From: Scolanthus callimorphus
Lineage: Eukaryota; Cnidaria; Anthozoa; Actiniaria; Edwardsiidae
Assembly: GCA_033964015.1 (NCBI GenBank)
Contig: CM066919.1
Span: forward strand, 15,665,646-15,729,645
Direction of reading: 5' to 3'
Length of the DNA: 64,000 nucleotides
Shown here: one piece after another, positions 35,970-47,158 of the stretch
Layout of the letters: the number at the start of each line of letters is the position of its first letter
Numbering within the stretch: position 1 is the first letter of the stretch
Translations under genes and position numbers: made by a program
The notes under the pieces: model-generated
Seen by the model: the letters and a program-made list of their open reading frames with translations, nothing else
Told to the model about the DNA's origin: nothing
Database searches by the model: none

Positions 35970-36827
35970 GGGGGTCGTTTCTCGAAATCGCCCGATATTT
36001 TCGGGCCCGATAAACTTTTCGGGAGTTTTTTCGGGCGAGATTTAGGAGTCCCAAAAGGTGTTTTTCGAAACTCCCAAAACCCCTCGATAATTATCGGGAA
36101 CCCGAAATCAAAATTATAATTTCCAAACTTTGCGAATACTTTGCATAAACAAACAATGAAAACATAGGAAACTTATCGATTCGTCGCTGTCAGGGGATAA
36201 AGTGTATCGCCATGTTGGTATTTCCATCGATAAATGCCAAGAAATTAGATAAAATGTGCGAAAAAGCAAGCATTTTGCACCGAATTCTTGTAGATACATT
36301 GGTACTTTGTTTGCAACATCTCAAAAAAAGTTTGACAGCCCCTCGTCAAATTTGACAGGCGAGCTGTCAAGAGAATGAATTTGATTGGTCAAGAAGCGAG
36401 ATGCTTGCACCTGATTGGTGTATTTTATCGGGATTGCGGTAAAAGCAACTCGGGAGAGAGTTACCGGGAAACCATTTCGCGACAAAGAAAGAAATTTTGG
36501 AAACAAAGCAAGACACCTTCAAAAATGGCTGTTTTACGAGAATAAACATGCACTTTCGGGGAAATTCAACTTCGCAGGTACTAGAGGGATAATAAAGTCG
36601 CAAACGAGTGAAACATCTTAGTTAATTTTGTTAGTTTTCTTCCCTATTCTGAGGATTTTCGGAAACCCGAAAAAGGTTAGGGGAGAAGTGTTTCTCCCCT
36701 TATCAAGGGGCGAAAAATGACGCGAAAAACTCGGGAGTTTCGAGAAACGCAAAATTCGTCTTCCGCACGCTTTTTGGGTAATTTATCGTGCTCGAAAAGT
36801 TTTCGGGCGTTTCGAGAAGCGACCCCC
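35970..36827. mobile_element. TIR element of ~0.86 kb, hAT-like ends
   Basis: The left end GGGGGTCGTTTCTCGAAA and right end TTTCGAGAAGCGACCCCC are inverted copies; homology continues inward through CGCCCGA, TTTTCGGG and GATAAA. Flanks TGGGATCT and TGGTATCC match at 6 of 8 bases, a possible decayed 8-bp duplication. The interior lacks a transposase. hAT is suggested by the (C/T)AGGGGGTCG-type end only. Confidence 0.6.
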
Positions 36828-36973
36828 TGGTATCCAGAGTGTGGGATCCAGAGTGAGGGATCTGCGATCCAGTGGGTGTTTTTGAGGGCGTACTATGCGG
36901 CCCCGTTGTTTTCAATCTGGTGTCAACTCTCAAAACCAAACTACATCTCCAAACATCGCTCTCCAGTACCCCT

Positions 36974-37103
36974 AGTCGCTGTAGTGACGCGCATCTGATT
37001 GTGGGTGAGTAGCGGGGCGCGCAATGAACTATGGATCCGGTCCATAACTCATTGCGCGCCCCGCTACTCACCCACCATCAGATGCGCGTCACTACAGCGA
37101 CTG
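36974..37103. repeat. 130-bp near-perfect hairpin
   Basis: The arm AGTCGCTGTAGTGACGCGCA, extending to GCGGGGCGCGCAATGA, pairs with 37040-37103 with about four mismatches over 63 bp and a loop of almost zero. GC content is far above the surroundings. No coding content. It could be a foldback MITE or the product of an inverted duplication. Confidence 0.8.
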
Positions 37104-37440
37104 GGAACCGACCCATAAGCCTTTGCGCGCCTGCCAGAGGAAGGTCAGAAGTTATGAGGGGGTTATGAGTCTTCATTCCAATAAACAATAGTGATTTGTT
37201 CAGAAAAACAATTCAACACTCGGCAATGAGACAGAATTTCCTTGCCAAAAAAAGCGGACTAAACAAAAGCCTACAAGGCAGTTGCAATAAAAAAAAACTA
37301 ACTTCAGTAGGTTCAGCGGGACTTATTTTTATGCGAACGTTTACCAGAGTAACCGATTCCCTCTGCCTACATACATTGTTCTAAAATAAAATGTGTATAA
37401 AATATTCCTTTTTTCAAAACTTCAAAACCGCCTACTTTTT
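37104..37440. other. Region upstream of the BEN-like gene
   Basis: The gene's 5' untranslated exon or promoter should lie here or further left, because the first coding exon starts after a splice acceptor. I cannot identify a promoter. Confidence 0.4.
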
Positions 37441-39659
37441 TATTGCAGGAAACATGTCCTCAAGATTAAGAACGAAACGGTACCAGTATGCTCTAATGTA
37501 TTTTCCTATAGATGATACCATCGAAACCATCAAATCGAAATACATATTACACGAGGGGTGGATCCATGAAGGACAGTTGGTAAAGGTAAAGAATGTCTGG
37601 AACGAGGAAGGCGCCGATTTGCCGACTAAAATACTCAGACTCTCAGGTAAAAAAGGATCTCAGCACAATCTATCATGGATGGGCGGTGTTTTATTGCGTT
37701 GGTAATCCTGAGCGTTGGATGTATAAATTAAATTTCGATCTGAGATGGTGGTGGGCTGCGTTTTATACTAACGCCGGATATTTTTAACGGTACGATTATG
37801 AATGAAATTGGGGACACTTTCCAAAGCAAAAAACATAGTAGGCGGCGGACCCGGCCTGTATTTGTGTTTTCGCTCTTCCCATACATCATAACTAATGAGC
37901 ACCCCCACATTCTATGGTCCCGCGCCGCCTATGAAAATCCATGCAAATAATTAACACTTATTGGATGAGGTTGAGCATGATAGTGAGATTTGTTAACGCA
38001 GAGGTTTGTGTTATCTGCCGAAGCGAAGCTGAGTCGGATACGTTGACAAATCTCACTATCATGCGAAAACCGAATTCAATAATTGTTTTATTATTCAGCA
38101 ACCAGGAATTCTTACCTAGCTAAGTCGACGATGGGGCTTTGCAACTTCAGCTTACGTCTATTAGTATTTTGGTATTTCCCTTTCGTATTCAATTCAAATA
38201 GCCATTGTTGATGTTTAGATATCCTGCGCAATGATCTCTCGGCAAAAAGCATAGCAGATTCAACGAGAATATTGGCTAAATTGGCAAGTCGCTTCCAAAA
38301 TGAAAACCAACATAGCGGCCGAACCTATTGGCGTGCGTCATTAGAGTGCATCAATCCTAATGTCTGGAGTTTGACGTCACGAACTGCGCGCCAACATGCT
38401 TTCGCTGTGTTCTCTTAGCCAATCAGAATAATAATATGGATTGCTCCACCGCATCGTTAAGTAAGTTGCACCTACAGCTCCTGCTTCCTCCTAACATCAT
38501 TTCTCTTCTCTACGTATAGATACCGAGCTACAGTTGCAGCATTTGCAAAGATCATACCTTACGAGCAACGTAGAGCTGTCTGACCACGAAAAGGCTGCTG
38601 TGTTTGGCGAAACGACTGAGAACACGGAGACGGCACAAGAAGCAGACACAGAAACAGACACGAACAGGCAGGAACACGGACTGGACTTATACGGCGAGCA
38701 TGAGATTAACATGGGACAAGACGGGCAAAAACAGAATGCCAAACAGAATGATGATTTTTCGGACATTCTTAAAAGTGCGGAAAAAAGTATCAACGATTTG
38801 AGCAAGGCAGATGATTCCATGTTCGATTGCCAGCCATTGCCGGAAACCAACGACCAGCAGAGCACAGCAACGTTTTCGCAGTCAGTCAGTTCTGTTGAAC
38901 TCACTGCTGCATCAGCTACGCCTGCGCCAAATTCCCAACCGCTGCCGTACACTACACCTCATGATCTTCACCTCCTTCAACAGCCAACATCCGTAGATAT
39001 ACTTCAGACAAAGTGGCAACTAAATCAAATATTGGACAACCAAAACAAAATGATGTCGTTTTTAGCCTTTTTTCCCCTTCCACCAATAGCCGTCCCGTCA
39101 CATGAAGCTCAACAAGAAGAAGAACAACCTCAACAACCAGACCACTCGCCTAACGTACCAGCTCCTGTTGTGCCCTCTATGCTTCCCGTAGCTGCCCCAC
39201 CAAACGCCAAAAAGAGGCGAAATGAACATCCAGTGATAACTATGTTGAATGCGCATTTCTCTGAAGCCGACTTAAGTGGCCGTTCGGTGACCGTACAAGG
39301 GTCACATCCCGCCTTGGATAAGGCAAAGTTAGAGGCGGTAAAAATATCATATTTTCAACAGCATCCTGCCCCCGACAAGGTATCTGAAATAAAAGAGTGG
39401 TCCAAGTGCCTCTCCAAGATCAGAAATGTGTTATGGAGATTAAACAATAGTTCGCATTAGTGTACATACACGTTACATCGAACAGAAAAAGTGCTCATTT
39501 TATCAGAATTTTATATTTTCTATATTTCTCTCTTTCAATAGTCTGAAGACGCTTTAGTCTATTTGTTAATTTCCCTATGAGAAAATTATCAATTTGACCT
39601 ATTTCTGGTCATTAATAACTATTTAAATGCCAATTGTAAGGTATGTCAGTCATAATAAA
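37441..39659 (+). CDS. BEN-domain-like protein, two coding exons, 377 aa
   Basis: Exon 1 follows an acceptor (TTTTTTATTGCAG, ends 37448), starts ATG at 37454 and ends at the donor CAG|GTAAAA (37646). Intron 37647-38519 (873 bp) ends TACGTATAG. Exon 2 runs 38520-39460, and the phase-1 junction joins one uninterrupted frame. The N-terminus (about 1-65) looks like a small beta-rich module (KRYQYALMYFPIDD...EGQLVKVKN). The middle is acidic, Q/P-rich and probably disordered. The last ~75 residues (ITMLNAHFSEADLSGRS, then ALDKAKLEAV and EIKEWSKCLSKI) fit the BEN fold, a DNA-binding domain of transcriptional regulators. AATAAA lies at 39654. A nuclear, DNA-binding role is inferred. This is the only intact gene I find. 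Confidence 0.7.
37647..38519 (+). other. Intron of the BEN-like gene, with a hairpin
   Basis: GT-AG intron. It contains a 24-bp inverted repeat (37975-37998 with 38041-38064, GCATGATAGTGAGATTTGT arm, one mismatch) around a 42-bp loop. Confidence 0.65.
39654..39659 (+). terminator. Polyadenylation signal AATAAA
   Basis: 194 bp downstream of the BEN-like stop codon, in an AT-rich 3' region with a GT-rich stretch after it (TTGTGTCTCCTTGT). Confidence 0.5.
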
Positions 39660-39660
39660 T

Positions 39661-40500
39661 ATCATAATGTATTATAATTGTGTCTCCTTGTAGCGTTTTG
39701 TTTTGCAGCTTCAGTGTTTCATTGAAAACGTGCTAAGAGGCTATTCCCCTGCCAAATTGGTGGGATCACGTTAATTATTGTACTTATAGAGGAAGGATCA
39801 CTACATTTTTACCGTGTATTACCCGCCAAAATGCACGTAAATAATCGAGGCGATAACTAAGGACCGCGGTTCCTTAGATTTGACAGAAGTAAGAAAAAAG
39901 TATTTCTGCTAATGAAAGAGACATTGCATCACTTGGTCAAGTCAGAAAATATAAATTACATGGGGAGGGTCATAATTTTTTACCTACGACTGGGGGAGGG
40001 CCAATTTTTTTTTGTTATGTTCAAGGGGAGGGTCCTAATTTTTTAGCCTTGTTTGAAAAAAATTGGTAAATATTGTCACGTCCCTAAAGTCATAGAAAGT
40101 TATGCTCTAATGCTTTTATGACATAGCGGGAGAGAACCATTACTTTATCGGTGTAATATACCATACATTTGGACCAATCAGAGCACGCGTTATATCGTAG
40201 CTATGTTAAAGTATTCCATAAAATAGAGAATAAAAACGGGCGCGCGGCCGGGACTATCGAGATTATCTTCATGAAACTCGACATCGAACGAGCTGTACAT
40301 GAGCAGGCATGAAAATGGATGAAAAAAGTGGAGGGGGAGTCTACGTTAGAGAAATGTATTCATAGACATAATTTTATTGACTCCGTATATATTAATTCAC
40401 ACAGGATTTGATATATCAACAAAAGAATAACTTAAAAAACAGGTCATATTATGGTACATTTCTCTTATTTGGTTCAATTTCCTGGTTCAATATAAGTTTC
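39661..40500. other. Intergenic, short G-rich repeat
   Basis: Around 39960-40045, GGGGAGGGTCMTAATTTTTT occurs about three times at ~40-bp spacing. Nothing else recognised. Confidence 0.45.
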
Positions 40501-40509
40501 TGAAAAAAG

Positions 40510-40877
40510 AAGGGTGCGGTGGTTGAGTTGCCGCATTCGCCAAGAAAAAGGCAGTAAATCTTGAAAACACTCAGCGATATCCGCCGCGCACACGCAGTCA
40601 ATTTGAGGCCTCTGAACTTCTTGACGATGTCCAGGGAAATGAAATTCAGGATATTTTGAATACGTTACTGAGGAACTGTCGGGTAAACGAACACTGTATA
40701 GTCCAAGGAGAAACGCCGGTAGGTGAGCTTTTTGCTCACTTTAAAGAATTGCTTGTATCATTTCCTGTTCATCAATTTCCCGCTACGGCAGCAAAGCAAA
40801 TGCAAGAGATGGCGGAAAATCTTCCTCTAGGCCAAGTGTGTGTTCATGACTATTCCGAGAGGCTGATTTCGATGTAA
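40510..40877 (+). pseudogene. Deleted inverted copy of the 42-44.8 kb transposase-like gene
   Basis: The frame shares LPHSPRKKA, PRTRSQFEAS, LDDVQG, then jumps over about 300 residues to ETPVGELFAHFKELLVSFP, QMQEMAENLPLG and VCVHDYSE, where it stops. Compared with the minus-strand gene it is an internal-deletion and 3'-truncated derivative in the opposite orientation. It confirms that the gene belongs to a mobile or multicopy family. Confidence 0.75.
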
Positions 40878-40989
40878 AATCATAACCCTAAATTGAAAAC
40901 AAAAATCCAAAATCCCACACATTGTTTTTTAAGATTAACTTCACGTTGATTTTGTTTCTGAAAATTTAAACGTGTAGGACCTGGAACGT

Positions 40990-41050
40990 GTAATAATAAT
41001 AATAATAATAACAACAATAACAACAATAATATCAATAATAATAATTTAAT
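40990..41050. repeat. (AAT/AAC)n microsatellite
   Basis: AAT and AAC triplets over about 60 bp. Confidence 0.9.
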
Positions 41051-41317
41051 AATGTGAAATGTCGCTTTATTGCCAAGAATGGAAAAGTATGCAACCAGTT
41101 TCTTAGACCAAAATGAACACAATATGAAGTTTAAACATTGTTGTCTTACGGGGAATAACTATTCTAAAGAACTACTATTTAACAAAATATCGGCGAATAG
41201 TCACCGAGACGGAATTTTAGTATAATTACTGAAGTGAGTTCTAAGATTTTCGACAGCAATTTACTACCTTCGAGAGTTTTACGCTAGCGTGTTTTCACTA
41301 CTCGATATCTATTTAAC

Positions 41318-41587
41318 AATTAGACCTCTCGCCTGAAATGGCTACGGGCCAATAGCCCATGGGGACGAGAGGTCTAATTGTTTTCGTATCACACAACTAG
41401 TTGGACAAAAAAGTGAAAAATTAAGTGAAAAAGTGAAAACCTCGACAAAACGAGAAGCGGCCGCCATTCTTTTCATTTTCAAAATCGGCGCTTTCGCTTC
41501 TAGAGGTCTATTGGTAATAGTCCCCTAGTAGCGTAGCCAATCAGAATGCAGCATTGGCAATAGTCCACTAGTTGGGTGATACATACT
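41318..41587. mobile_element. MITE-like module with CAATTAGACCTCTCG hairpin
   Basis: AACAATTAGACCTCTCG (41319-41335) is mirrored by CGAGAGGTCTAATTGTT at 41367-41383. A second inverted pair TATCACACAACTAGTTGG (41387-41404) / CACTAGTTGGGTGATACATA (41567-41586) encloses the rest. It is organised like the MITE next to it and is probably a sister family. Confidence 0.6.
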
Positions 41588-41589
41588 AA

Positions 41590-41620
<31 letters not shown>

Positions 41621-41621
41621 C

Positions 41622-41652
<31 letters not shown>

Positions 41653-41872
41653 ATGGGCTATTGACTTAGAGGCCATGAGGGCGAGAGCCAAATCACACTA
41701 GTAGGTCAATTTGTATAGCCAAAAACGTTTTTTGTTCTGGTCATTTGCCATTTTCTGGCTTTCAAATCCGACCCTTTTCGCTTCTAGTAGGCTATAACGT
41801 ATAGCCTAGTAGTAGCTCAACCAATCAGAACGCAGCATTGACAATAGACCACTAGTGTGATTTGACTAATAC
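41588..41872. mobile_element. MITE, copy 2 of the family at 24.6 kb
   Basis: AACAATTATTCCTCGAGCCC opens a hairpin (AATGGGCT / AGCCCAT stems) and is followed by CAAATCACACTAGTAGG (41691) paired with CCACTAGTGTGATTTG (41849-41864). Interior CAACCAATCAGAACGCAGCA is shared in reverse with 24625-24650. Confidence 0.65.
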
Positions 41873-42011
41873 ATTATATATAGTGAGTAGCGGAGCCAAT
41901 CAGGTTGCAAGATTCGTGACAGTATGCGATTGGGTTTCTACTAAAGCAAAATATGACGAACGTCTCGGCCAATCAGCGCGCGGAATCGCTTGTGTAATTA
42001 TATAAAAAAGA

Positions 42012-44880
42012 TTAATACCCATCACGGTCTAAGGTTTCTAGAATGTCCAGATGAAGATCCTCTGGTATAAAGAAGATATTTCTGTTGTCCAAGGCTACCT
42101 TCTTTACAATATCAACAACGACATATACAATAGTTGATGCATAAACGAGGGCTTCTTTCTTATCTAAGGTATACTCTCTTTTCTCGTGTGGGGCTTTCAG
42201 TATATAAAAATTACCACGAACAACTTCAGCTCCACGTGGAAATGTGTTATTCCATGCGTCCTTTGTTGGCTTGTTTAGTTTTTCTGGGCCATTGCTTGAC
42301 ACTTTCAACAAATAGTACTCTTCAACTCCAGGATCACCAGAGGCTATGGCGACAGTAGTACCTTTGACGGCAACCTCCCTAGGAGTTTCTTTCTCCTGTT
42401 CCTTGTGAGAAGACTTTGTTGTACGGCGGCGTCCATGCCCTGGCTCTTGCACTATACCTCGAGCTTCCCATTCACCGACGATTTCCTTGTTTATGCACTC
42501 ATCATAACTGCCTATGATGCAATGTTCACAATAGCACGACAATTCCCGTACAAGCAGGTTCGAGTCATCTCCTTCTGTAATGCTGTGAATGGATCTGTTG
42601 CCTGGTATTTCTTTGAAGTATCGGTCTGGGCGTTGCTGCTGAGTCTTTTCCAGATAGAAGAATATACGTCGTCGTAAAGACACATTCTCGGACTAATAGC
42701 GCGAAACCGCGGGCTTCTCCATATTGGCCTTAGCGTAGTTGTACAAATCTTTGGCTTTTTGGATCACAACCTTCAAAACAATAGATGAAAATGTACACAC
42801 GTTAACATCGATCAACCGGTATGATATTCCCATCCCTCCCTCAACCACACCCGTCGTATAAAATATCCATCCCTTTCTACCACACAGACAAAAACTCTGC
42901 GGTTGTTTTTGTTCGTAGTTTGTGAGGAAATTGGGAAAATAGCACACATCTAAAGATCGCATGCGAAGCTCACCTGCTTTTGTATGACAGCTATATCAGC
43001 TTTGTGTTTGAGGTTGGCGCCCGCGCCATCCTGAGGGCCTTTGGCGTGCGATGTTTCATAAAAATTTCGGATGGTCGAATAACCAAAATCCGCAGATGAC
43101 TTACTGACGTCTCCCATACAGTGGCGGCTTTTATACTGCGCGGAGCAACCATCCGTGAACTCGTGCATGACTTTCACATCACAATTTATCGAGGTAAGAT
43201 AATCAGAAATAAGCTGCCTTACTTGGTGAACGGAGTGATGATTGTGAGTACAATCATGAGAAATGGTAAATATGTGTTCATTTATTATAGCAGGGTTCTC
43301 TTCGGTACTTGCTTCGCCATCTAGATCCTCGATTGCATGCCTGGAAAGAATGGTGACATGAATAGAAGCCTGCGTCTGAGAAAAGTAACATGTTTGTACT
43401 TGGTCTTGCTGTGCGCATGAGTAATTTTCCGAATAGTCATGAACACACACTGCATGGCCTAGAGGAAGATTCTCCGTCAACTCTTGCATTTGCTTGTGCT
43501 GCCAATTAGCGCGAAACTGATGAGCAGGAAATGATACAAGCAATTCTTTAAAGTGAGCAAAAAGCTCACCTACCGGCGTTTCTTTTTGGACTATACACAG
43601 TTTTCGTTTACCCGACAGTTCCTCAGTAACGTATTCAAACTTGTTCCATTTAACTCGGAGAGCTGTTTCAAGTCCACAGTCCTCTTCCTCTGGCATGAGT
43701 GTAAGGCTCCGTACTCCACATTTGTCACACTCACGTTTTAAGCACTTGATACTGTGGTCGCACGTTTCTGAACGTAGACATAGTGTCTCATTGACAATAT
43801 CACTAAGACGCTCGTAAATCTGAATATGCTGAGTTTCTTTCGCTGCAGTCACGATTTTCTTTCTGGCCTCCATGCATGAAGTGAACACCATACGAATTTC
43901 TACATGTGCGCGACAACAGCATGTGATGCGGTCCTGACTTCTAGCTGGCACTACGTAGAACGGTTTACACCTTTCAAAGGCCCGTTGTCCCATCTTTACT
44001 CAAGGATTCTCGAACTTAAATTTAAGATAGGCCTCGGTCTGCGTTACTTCTAACACTTGCTTGGCATGGCTAACATATAGCTTGGGACCAATCCTTTTCC
44101 GTTTCACGTCTTTCTTATTCCCTGTTGTGCGTGAGATCCCAGGAGCGCCCCAAAACTTGTAGGCCTTCTCTTGGTCTTCTGCAGGTATCGCATCCGAGCG
44201 TGATTTGCGCTTTGTCACTAGCCAGCACGACTTCTCGCTTCTCAGCGTGTTTTTGCGATAAGTATAAGCTCGTGTCAGTGCCTTCCTGTTCACATTGAGC
44301 CTTCTGGCGACTTTACTCTTCAGACGCTTCTTTGCTACCGTTTCTCCGGAAACAAAACCCAACACAACCCTGCTTGCGCATATCGCAATATCACTCCTTT
44401 TAGATTTAACAGTACTTAAAGCTCCCTGGACATCGTCAAGAGTTGCACTAGCAACGGCCAGCTGTTCTTGCTGGGCAGAGCTTGTAAGAACACCAGAGGC
44501 CTCCAAGTGAGTGCGTGTGCGCGGGCTATCTACGAGTGTTTTCAAAATCGCTGCCTTTTTTCTTGGCGAATGTGGCAGCAATTCTTTGACCCTATCAAAA
44601 GCTCTCTTTCTTGACGTTCTGTTCTTGAAGGCGCCAGTACTACAACTATTTTCACGTACTTTCTTCTTTAGTCTCTCCTTGGCTTATAAAGGCGCCATCT
44701 TTCCCTCTGCACTTCAGTACCGACCGCTTTATGCACTCCTACGCGTTTTGCTCTCTGACAAGCTTCTTTTTTTCGATTATTTGTTGTTTTTTCTTTTCGT
44801 AATATTTCTTTGATCTGTTTTGCTGTCCTACTTTTTTTTGTTGCCTTGATTCAAGTAAGCGTTGTGCATTCGTCTTTTTC
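42012..44880 (-). pseudogene. Transposase-like gene with one intron and premature stops
   Basis: Exon 1 runs from at least 44700 down to 42974. It is in one frame except a TGA at 44000-44002, and the N-terminus above 44700 is frameshifted. The donor CAG|GTGAGC is at 42974/42973, the intron is 203 bp, and the acceptor TTTTGAAG ends at 42771. Exon 2 (42770-42012) stays in phase, with a TAG at 42693-42695. Motifs in order: Cys-rich RITCCCRAHVEIRMVF and CDHSIKCLKRECDKCG; QMQELTENLPLG; VHDYSENYSCAQQDQVQ; VMHEFTDGCSAQYKS; SHAKGPQDGAGANLKHKA; then CYCEHCIIG. The spaced D/E residues (HDYSE, TDG) suggest an RNase H-like transposase; I cannot name the family. Start codon unknown. Confidence 0.6.
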
Positions 44881-44889
44881 ATTTCACAA

Positions 44890-45222
44890 AAGCAATCATA
44901 AAAATACAACGCCGAAATCGATAAAAACTAAATGCAACGTTAAAGGCAACGCCAAATAATAAACACTCCAAGCAATCGCAACGCGAGAATGCAACGCTAA
45001 AATGCAACGCTTAAAACGCAACGCCAAAATAAAACAATCGCAACGCGAGAATGCAACGCTAAATGCAATGCTAAACGCAACGCCAAAAAACAACAATGAA
45101 AACGCAACGCTAAAATAAAACAATCGCAATGCGATAATGCAACGCCAGATTGCAACGCTACGGATACCATTCAAGAACTCAACGCCAAATCCAACGCTAA
45201 AACGCAACGCAAAACGCAACAA
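44890..45222 (-). repeat. Degenerate minisatellite, reverse of the 18.4-kb unit
   Basis: Variants of AATGCAACGCTAAAA and ACGCAACGCC repeat across the block. This is the reverse complement of TTTTAGCGTTGCA at 18.4 kb, but much more degenerate, with CGCAATGCG variants. It ends 6 bp before the foldback element. Confidence 0.85.
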
Positions 45223-45227
45223 CACTT

Positions 45228-45233
45228 GAGGGG
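45228..45233. repeat. Left candidate target-site duplication GAGGGG
   Basis: GAGGGG precedes the left end of the foldback and recurs right after its right end at 48767-48772. Confidence 0.65.
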
Positions 45234-46019
45234 AGTAGTATAGGAGGGACCGAATTAGCCCTTTTTTGCGGCGGAATACTATTTTTGCGGCGGAATACAT
45301 AATGAGCTTTGCGGTTGATTGTTGACACAGGTGTTCTATTGTCTTTTATTGCGGAGGAATACATTAAGATTGTTGACACGGGTGTTCCTTTGTGTTCAAC
45401 ACGTGGCTGTGGTTTCTTTTGTCTTTACCATGTGCTTGTGGTTTCTATTTTAATCAGAGTCTATAAAACCAGAGGTTTAGTGGAATAAAGTGAAAAAATG
45501 TGAGGTTAACATCATGAAATTTACAGAAAAAAATATTATGGAGGATGACGTTAAGATTCTGTTTTCTTTATTATATATTACATTGTCCCTTATTTGACTA
45601 TAAAAATAGCAGGAGAAAGTACAAGTACACGAAAAGGATCAGTTCTATCAATGTCTCTTCTAAGAACACTCCGACACAAGCAGCCCCAAGCCCTTTATCT
45701 ATTTTTATTTACCTAAAAGCGCGCTTAGAAAAAAAGACAAATAAAAATGAATGCAATACCAATACATGTAATTTATACAAGAAAAATAAACGGGGACAAA
45801 AGGAGACAAAAGGTGACAAAATGGACAATCATATACTTGGTGAGTATCCTAAATTTATATTAAAAATACTACACTTTAATTATGTTACACTTCTCAGGGG
45901 TAGGGTAGGGAATTTGTTACATAAAATATGGAAAACATTATAGGGAGGAGGAGGAGGATCATTCTGAGAGGAGGAGCATTTTTATTCAGTGAGGAGGAAG
46001 GGCAAACAAAGGGACATTA

Positions 46020-46195
46020 TAAAAATGTTTTTTTAGTATTTGACGGGCGCTGTCGCGGGCGTTGACGGCCGTCCTTGCGGGCGTGACGGGCGTTGACGGG
46101 CGCTGTCGCGGGCGTTGACGGGCGCTGTCGCGGGCGTTGACGGCCGTCCTTGCGGGCGTGACGGGCGTTGTAGCGGGCGTTGACGGGCGGAGAGG
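46020..46195. repeat. GACGGGCGCTGTCGCGGGCGTT-type minisatellite, left arm
   Basis: Repeats of GTTGACGGGCG, CTGTCGCGGGC and CGTCCTTGCGGGCGT. The inverse block at 47578-47728 is slightly longer (CGCCCGCTACAACGC variants). Confidence 0.85.
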
Positions 46196-46208
46196 GAGGT
46201 CTATTTTG

Positions 46209-46751
46209 TGAGGAGGAGGAGGAGGAGGAGGAGGAGGAGGAGGAGGAGGAGGAGGAGGAGGAGGAGGAGGAGGAGGAGGAGGAGGAGGAGGAGGAGGAGG
46301 AGGAGGAGGAGGAGGAGGAGGAGGAGGAGGAGGAGGAGGAGGAGGAGGAGGAGGAGGAGGAGGAGGAGGAGGAGGAGGAGGAGGAGGAGGAGGAGGAGGA
46401 GGAGGAGGAGGAGGAGAGGAGGAGGAGGAGGAGGAGGAGGAGGAGGAGGAGGAGGAGGAGGAGGAGGAGGAGGAGGAGGAGGAGGAGGAGGAGGAGGAGG
46501 AGGAGGAGGAGGAGGAGGAGGAGGAGGAGGAGGAGGAGGAGGAGGAGGAGGAGGAGGAGGAGGAGGAGGAGGAGGAGGAGGAGGAGGAGGAGGAGGAGGA
46601 GGAGGAGGAGGAGGAGGAGGAGGAGGAGGAGGAGGAGGAGGAGGAGGAGGAGGAGGAGGAGGAGGAGGAGGAGGAGGAGGAGGAGGAGGAGGAGGAGGAG
46701 GAGGAGGAGGAGGAGGAGGAGGAGGAGGAGGAGGAGGAGGAGGAGGAGGAG
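46209..46751. repeat. (GGA)n array in the left arm, ~180 units
   Basis: About 543 bp of AGG/GGA with one missing base near 46414. The mirror position in the right arm (47237-47279) has only about 14 CTC units, plus several shorter clusters to 47426. Confidence 0.95.
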
Positions 46752-46872
46752 GGCTATTCTGTGAGGAGGATGGTTACCCCGTGGTTACCCTTTGGTTATC
46801 CCGTTGTCATTAATGTCCCTCCGATGCGCCAGCTACGGGCGTCCTGCGGCCGTTTTGCGAACGTCTTGCGGC

Positions 46873-47032
46873 ATCCCATCGACAACCCATCGACATCCCA
46901 TCGACATCCCATCGACACCTCATCGACATCCCATCGACATCCCATCGACATCCCATCGACATCCCATCGACACCCCATCGACATCCCATCGACATCCCAT
47001 CGACATCACATCGACATCACATCGACATCCTG
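46873..47032. repeat. 11-bp minisatellite ATCCCATCGAC in the loop
   Basis: About fourteen copies with ACA/ACC/TCA variants. It lies in the unpaired centre of the foldback. Confidence 0.9.
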
Positions 47033-47035
47033 CAA

Positions 47036-47158
47036 AAACGTCCAGGACGCCCGTAGCGGCCGCAAGACGCCCGTAGCGGCCGCAAGACGCCCGTAGCGGC
47101 CGCAAGACGCCGGTAGCGGCCGCAAGACGCCCGTAGCGGCCGCAAGACGCCCGTAGCG
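47036..47158. repeat. 20-bp minisatellite GACGCCCGTAGCGGCCGCAA in the loop
   Basis: Six copies, each with a CpG-rich GCGGCCGC core. The first base of the first unit overlaps CCAGGACGCC. Confidence 0.9.

Noticed and set aside
36321..36621. Overlapping ORFs on both strands within the TIR element
   Set aside because: Short, antisense to each other and without transposase motifs.
38497..38952. 151-codon minus-strand ORF
   Set aside because: Lies opposite the BEN-like exon 2, Ser/Val/Cys-rich composition typical of an antisense shadow.
46180..46813. Long poly-Glu/poly-Arg and poly-Arg/poly-Gly reading frames
   Set aside because: They are read-throughs of the GGA array in the foldback, with no other protein sequence.
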